Source of the DNA: Dyella halodurans
Lineage (GTDB): Bacteria > Pseudomonadota > Gammaproteobacteria > Xanthomonadales > Rhodanobacteraceae
DNA: 64,000 nt
Direction: 5' to 3'
Assembly (NCBI RefSeq): GCF_026283925.1
Contig: NZ_JAPDPF010000006.1
Location: forward strand, 62,001-126,000
The notes under the pieces were generated by a model. It saw nothing but the letters and a program-made list of their open reading frames with translations, was not told where the DNA came from and did no database searches. This document shows, one piece after another, positions 61,383 through 64,000 of the stretch (positions are counted from its first letter, which is position 1; each line of letters opens with the position of its first letter). A program made the position numbers and the translations under genes.

Positions 61383-63098
61383 TCAGAACTTGCAGGTTGG
61401 GGCCGCGCCCGCGCCGCGCACCCATTGGTATGCATCGACTTTCGCGCCACGCGGGACCCAGGTCGCGGTGTATTGCTTCCCGTCCCGTTCGAACACACCC
61501 GTGACGGACGCCGTGTCGTCCGGCCAGACCTTGGAAATATTCGGTGCCCGGACGATGCGATCGCCGTCCTTCAGCCCCGCGCGAGCCGCCGCGGAATCCG
61601 CCTTGAGGCCGGTGACCACGGCATCAGAACTCGCGTTGCTGCGAACGTAGCCCAGCTCGAAGACGTGGCGCGGTTGGCTGACCACCTTGAAGCAGGGGGC
61701 AAAAGCATTGGGCGGAAGAACCAGAGTCTCTCCTGAGGCCATCGCGTCGAACGCCCGCTTGGCTTCGGCCGCACCGATCTCCTTGCCCACCAAATCGAGC
61801 CATTGCGCCACGCCATGGGGCTCACCACGCTGGTTGCGCCGATTCAACTCAAGGACGACGTCGTCCAAGCTCCGCTTGCCACCGCTCTTCGCCTTGATAG
61901 CCTCGTTCGTCTGAACGAGATAGAGAAAACCTCGACCATACGGATCCTTCTGCATCGCAGGATCCTTCCAAAATAGCTTGGCCACCTCATCGAGACGCAT
62001 ATGGCGGCTCGGACTTGCGTAGTAGCCCGCGGCGCGATCATTGATGCTCTTCAAATACTCATCAATGGAGAGCAAGCCGGCGCGATACGCCAAGAGGAGC
62101 GAGTAGTACTCCGCGGTGCCTTCGCTATACCACGCCGTCTCTCCATGTGTGCCATCGAGGCTAGGCCAGGTATGGGCCATCTCATGGGAGAGAAGACTCT
62201 TGAGCTCTTCCAGCGTGGGCTTGGCCGGCGGGTAGTAGCCAAACATGAAGGAATGCGCCAACGCCGTACCGCCGGTGCCCTCATAGGGGTTTTGACGCAT
62301 GAACACGCGATACGACGAGTCGGTGTCACCGAAGAATCGGGACATGTAGTCGTACAGCTTGCCGACCCATGCGCCGAGCGCCTTGGCATCAAAAGGTGGC
62401 TCCGAGAGCCAGTAGGCATTCAGTCGAGCGTTGGGCGTATCCGATAGGGTCTTCAAGGGGCCCACGGCGTAGTAGCTGAAAGACAGCACCTCGGACGGGA
62501 CCACCGCGTGGACGTCACCATCACCCAATGACCATACACCGTGGGACCCGGCCGGCATGTCACTGAGATCCCACTTGAGGTTGACGTTGTAGGGGCCCGG
62601 CGACACCGGTGTGGCCATGAAGGTCACGCCCGCGCCTATGAAGCCTCCGCTTTCCGAACGTAGGTCAAATAGCGGACCGTTGTTGGTACTCGCCGTCACG
62701 ACGCGCGGAGGCGCTCGGAAGCTCACCACGACATCGCCCTTCGTCGCGCGCGCAACGTTCCAACGCCGGTAGGCACCCTCTGGCGTTTCCGCCTCCTGTG
62801 ATTGGCTTAGCGGCAGAGGGCCGGATGCATCAGTCGCCGTCAGCGCGTCGCCGTCGTAGCGGGCGCTCGGAACGCCCACCAGTTTGAGCGGCAGACGGAC
62901 CAGCGGACTCCCTGCAGCAAGCTTGGGCTCCTGGATCGTCATGGTGACACCCAGGTATCCGTCCTTGGCGGACGGCGCATGGGGCTTGAGGACCAGGTTC
63001 AAGTTGGGAGGAGGCGCATCCGCCGCCGTAGCTGACGACACGACACCCGTCGCCATGCAAAACAGTGCCGCCGAGACGGCTGCCGCAATCCGCTTCAT
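61383..63098 (-). CDS. Secreted M61-like zinc peptidase with PDZ domain (paralogue 3)
   Basis: A 571-residue exported metallopeptidase. Signal peptide (AAAVSAALFCMATGVVSSATA), beta domain, core with SLLSHEMAHTWPSL (HEMAH at 305-309) and WYSEGTAEYYSL (third ligand E326), and a C-terminal PDZ domain (LKADSAAARAGLKDGDRIVR, about 490-550). PNAFAPCF and a cysteine three residues from the end (TCKF) match the cysteine pair in the other two paralogues. The end VDAYQWVRG matches the tail kept in paralogue 2. It is 131 bp downstream of the aminotransferase-like gene. Confidence 0.86.
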   Translation of the reverse strand: MKRIAAAVSAALFCMATGVVSSATAADAPPPNLNLVLKPHAPSAKDGYLGVTMTIQEPKLAAGSPLVRLPLKLVGVPSARYDGDALTATDASGPLPLSQSQEAETPEGAYRRWNVARATKGDVVVSFRAPPRVVTASTNNGPLFDLRSESGGFIGAGVTFMATPVSPGPYNVNLKWDLSDMPAGSHGVWSLGDGDVHAVVPSEVLSFSYYAVGPLKTLSDTPNARLNAYWLSEPPFDAKALGAWVGKLYDYMSRFFGDTDSSYRVFMRQNPYEGTGGTALAHSFMFGYYPPAKPTLEELKSLLSHEMAHTWPSLDGTHGETAWYSEGTAEYYSLLLAYRAGLLSIDEYLKSINDRAAGYYASPSRHMRLDEVAKLFWKDPAMQKDPYGRGFLYLVQTNEAIKAKSGGKRSLDDVVLELNRRNQRGEPHGVAQWLDLVGKEIGAAEAKRAFDAMASGETLVLPPNAFAPCFKVVSQPRHVFELGYVRSNASSDAVVTGLKADSAAARAGLKDGDRIVRAPNISKVWPDDTASVTGVFERDGKQYTATWVPRGAKVDAYQWVRGAGAAPTCKF

Positions 63099-63196
63099 GA
63101 ATCACACTCCAAGATGGTTGGGCCCCAGCGCTGGCGTAATGCACAACGTTGGAACAAAAAGGACGAGTACGTGTATGGGCACGTAGGAAGTAACTC

Positions 63197-63221
63197 GGGT
63201 GGTGGCATATGCCCGCCACCC
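63197..63221 (-). terminator. Hairpin after the aminotransferase-like gene
   Basis: GGGTGG...GGC and GCC...GCCACCC form a stem around ATAT, 9 bp past the stop of the minus-strand gene. It probably ends or attenuates that transcript before peptidase paralogue 3. Confidence 0.5.
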
Positions 63222-63229
63222 AGAAGCCT

Positions 63230-64000
63230 TTACGGGTGCGGCAGTGCCCCAAGGGCCCGTTCAATGTCCGCCATGGTGTTGAAGACGGACGGCGTGAACC
63301 GAATGCGGTTGCGGCCGACGGTTATCTGTACCTTCGCCGCTTTGAGTGCGGGCCGGAGGCGCTGCGCATCCTTGACCGCGAACGTCACAATCGGCGCGGT
63401 ACTTTCCGGAGGCGTTACCAACTCAAAGCCGCGCTTGGGCAACTCCGATTTGATCCTGTCCACCAATGGCCTAGCATGGGCCTGGATGGCAGGAACGCCA
63501 ACGCGAAGAATGTAGTCCAAGGAATAGTCGAGCAGACCAATGCCCATGTGCGAATACGTGCCTCCCGCGAAGTACCCGGTCGCATCGTGAGAGGTGCCGT
63601 AATCAGCGACCTCGCCGCCCGGCGGATCGTACGGGTAGACATGCGTCTGAAAGGCATCGAGCTGGTAGTAACCGTAGACAGGGTGTTGAATGCGATCCAA
63701 CACCTCCTTCTTGACGTACAGGAACCCGAGTCCGAAGTCACCCATCAACCACTTATACGAGGCGCACGCAGCGAAATCCACGCCGGTCGCCTTGACATCG
63801 ATAGGCACGCTCCCTGCCGCGTGGATGATGTCCGCGTAAACCAAAGCGCCCTTGGCATGTGCAATCTCGCAGACCTTCTTGAGGTCGTGCTCGAAGCCAT
63901 TGAAGGTCGAGACGGCGGATACCGCGACGAGCTTGGTGCCCGAAGTCACCGCGGCCTCGATATCTTCGATACGGATGCGATTGTCCTTTGGCTTGACCCA
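63230..64000 (-). CDS. PLP-dependent class V aminotransferase-like protein (partial, 5' end outside window)
   Basis: The last 257 residues are visible and the frame runs open through the window edge. Family signs: VYADIIHAAGSVPIDVKATG with the PLP-ring aspartate, ACASYKWLMGDFGLGFLYV with the Schiff-base lysine, and GRNRIRFTPSVFNTMADIER at the C-terminus. Class-V enzymes include cysteine desulfurases, kynureninases and isopenicillin-N epimerase-like proteins; the stretch is closest in style to the last group. No signal peptide can be judged. It leads, or is inside, the minus-strand peptidase/receptor cluster. Confidence 0.8.
   Translation of the reverse strand, partial: WVKPKDNRIRIEDIEAAVTSGTKLVAVSAVSTFNGFEHDLKKVCEIAHAKGALVYADIIHAAGSVPIDVKATGVDFAACASYKWLMGDFGLGFLYVKKEVLDRIQHPVYGYYQLDAFQTHVYPYDPPGGEVADYGTSHDATGYFAGGTYSHMGIGLLDYSLDYILRVGVPAIQAHARPLVDRIKSELPKRGFELVTPPESTAPIVTFAVKDAQRLRPALKAAKVQITVGRNRIRFTPSVFNTMADIERALGALPHP

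Overview
The window looks like chromosomal DNA of a high-GC gammaproteobacterium of the Lysobacterales, most likely Rhodanobacteraceae (Dyella, Luteibacter, Rhodanobacter or Frateuria-like). This is inferred from protein style and gene content: TonB receptors paired with a tryptophan-halogenase-like protein and a GH3 glucosidase, several secreted M61-type peptidases, and a complete kdp locus. No rRNA, tRNA or CRISPR array was recognised.

Layout. (1) 0.2-9.9 kb, plus strand: nitrate assimilation. A NarK-type transporter, NirB, NirD, assimilatory nitrate reductase, CysG and a HemD-like uroporphyrinogen-III synthase form one operon, so the cluster carries its own siroheme supply. Upstream lie an NtrC-like palindrome, a good sigma-54 promoter and a perfect 28-bp palindrome at the start of the predicted transcript. 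(2) 10.1-20.0 kb, minus strand: a CPA2 cation/proton antiporter, then a carbohydrate locus (tryptophan-halogenase-like flavoprotein, TonB receptor, secreted GH3 beta-glucosidase, LacI regulator) with three near-identical palindromic operators. (3) 20.0-29.2 kb: an outer-membrane protein and a kdp locus in the unusual order F-(small ORF)-A-C-B-D-E with an N-terminally short KdpD, bracketed by two decayed copies of the same TonB-receptor 3' end. (4) 29.9-47.4 kb: a MipA/OmpV-like protein followed by a mixed, mostly plus-strand region rich in redox and detoxification enzymes (aldo/keto reductase, catalase, aldehyde dehydrogenase, two Old Yellow Enzymes, DJ-1-like protein, PhzF-like protein, SDR, quinone-oxidoreductase-like protein) with LysR, MmyB-type and HxlR regulators. 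Two clusters of a shared repeat that looks like transposon ends lie near 31.3 and 43.4 kb, and gene fragments are present. (5) 47.4-64 kb: every gene is on the minus strand. There are three paralogous secreted M61-like zinc peptidases, two secreted metal-dependent amidohydrolases, a TonB receptor, a PLP class-V aminotransferase-like enzyme (cut by the window edge), a small unknown protein, a small HTH regulator, a Spinster-type MFS transporter, a cupin and an FAD-dependent amine/amino-acid oxidase. It reads as a scavenging and catabolic locus for a peptide- or amide-containing compound that is not identified here.

The most notable points are the 16.5-kb peptidase/amidohydrolase/TonB locus with its conserved cysteine pattern, the halogenase-containing LacI regulon, the rearranged kdp locus with an extra micropeptide, and the shared repeat clusters bracketing the detoxification region.
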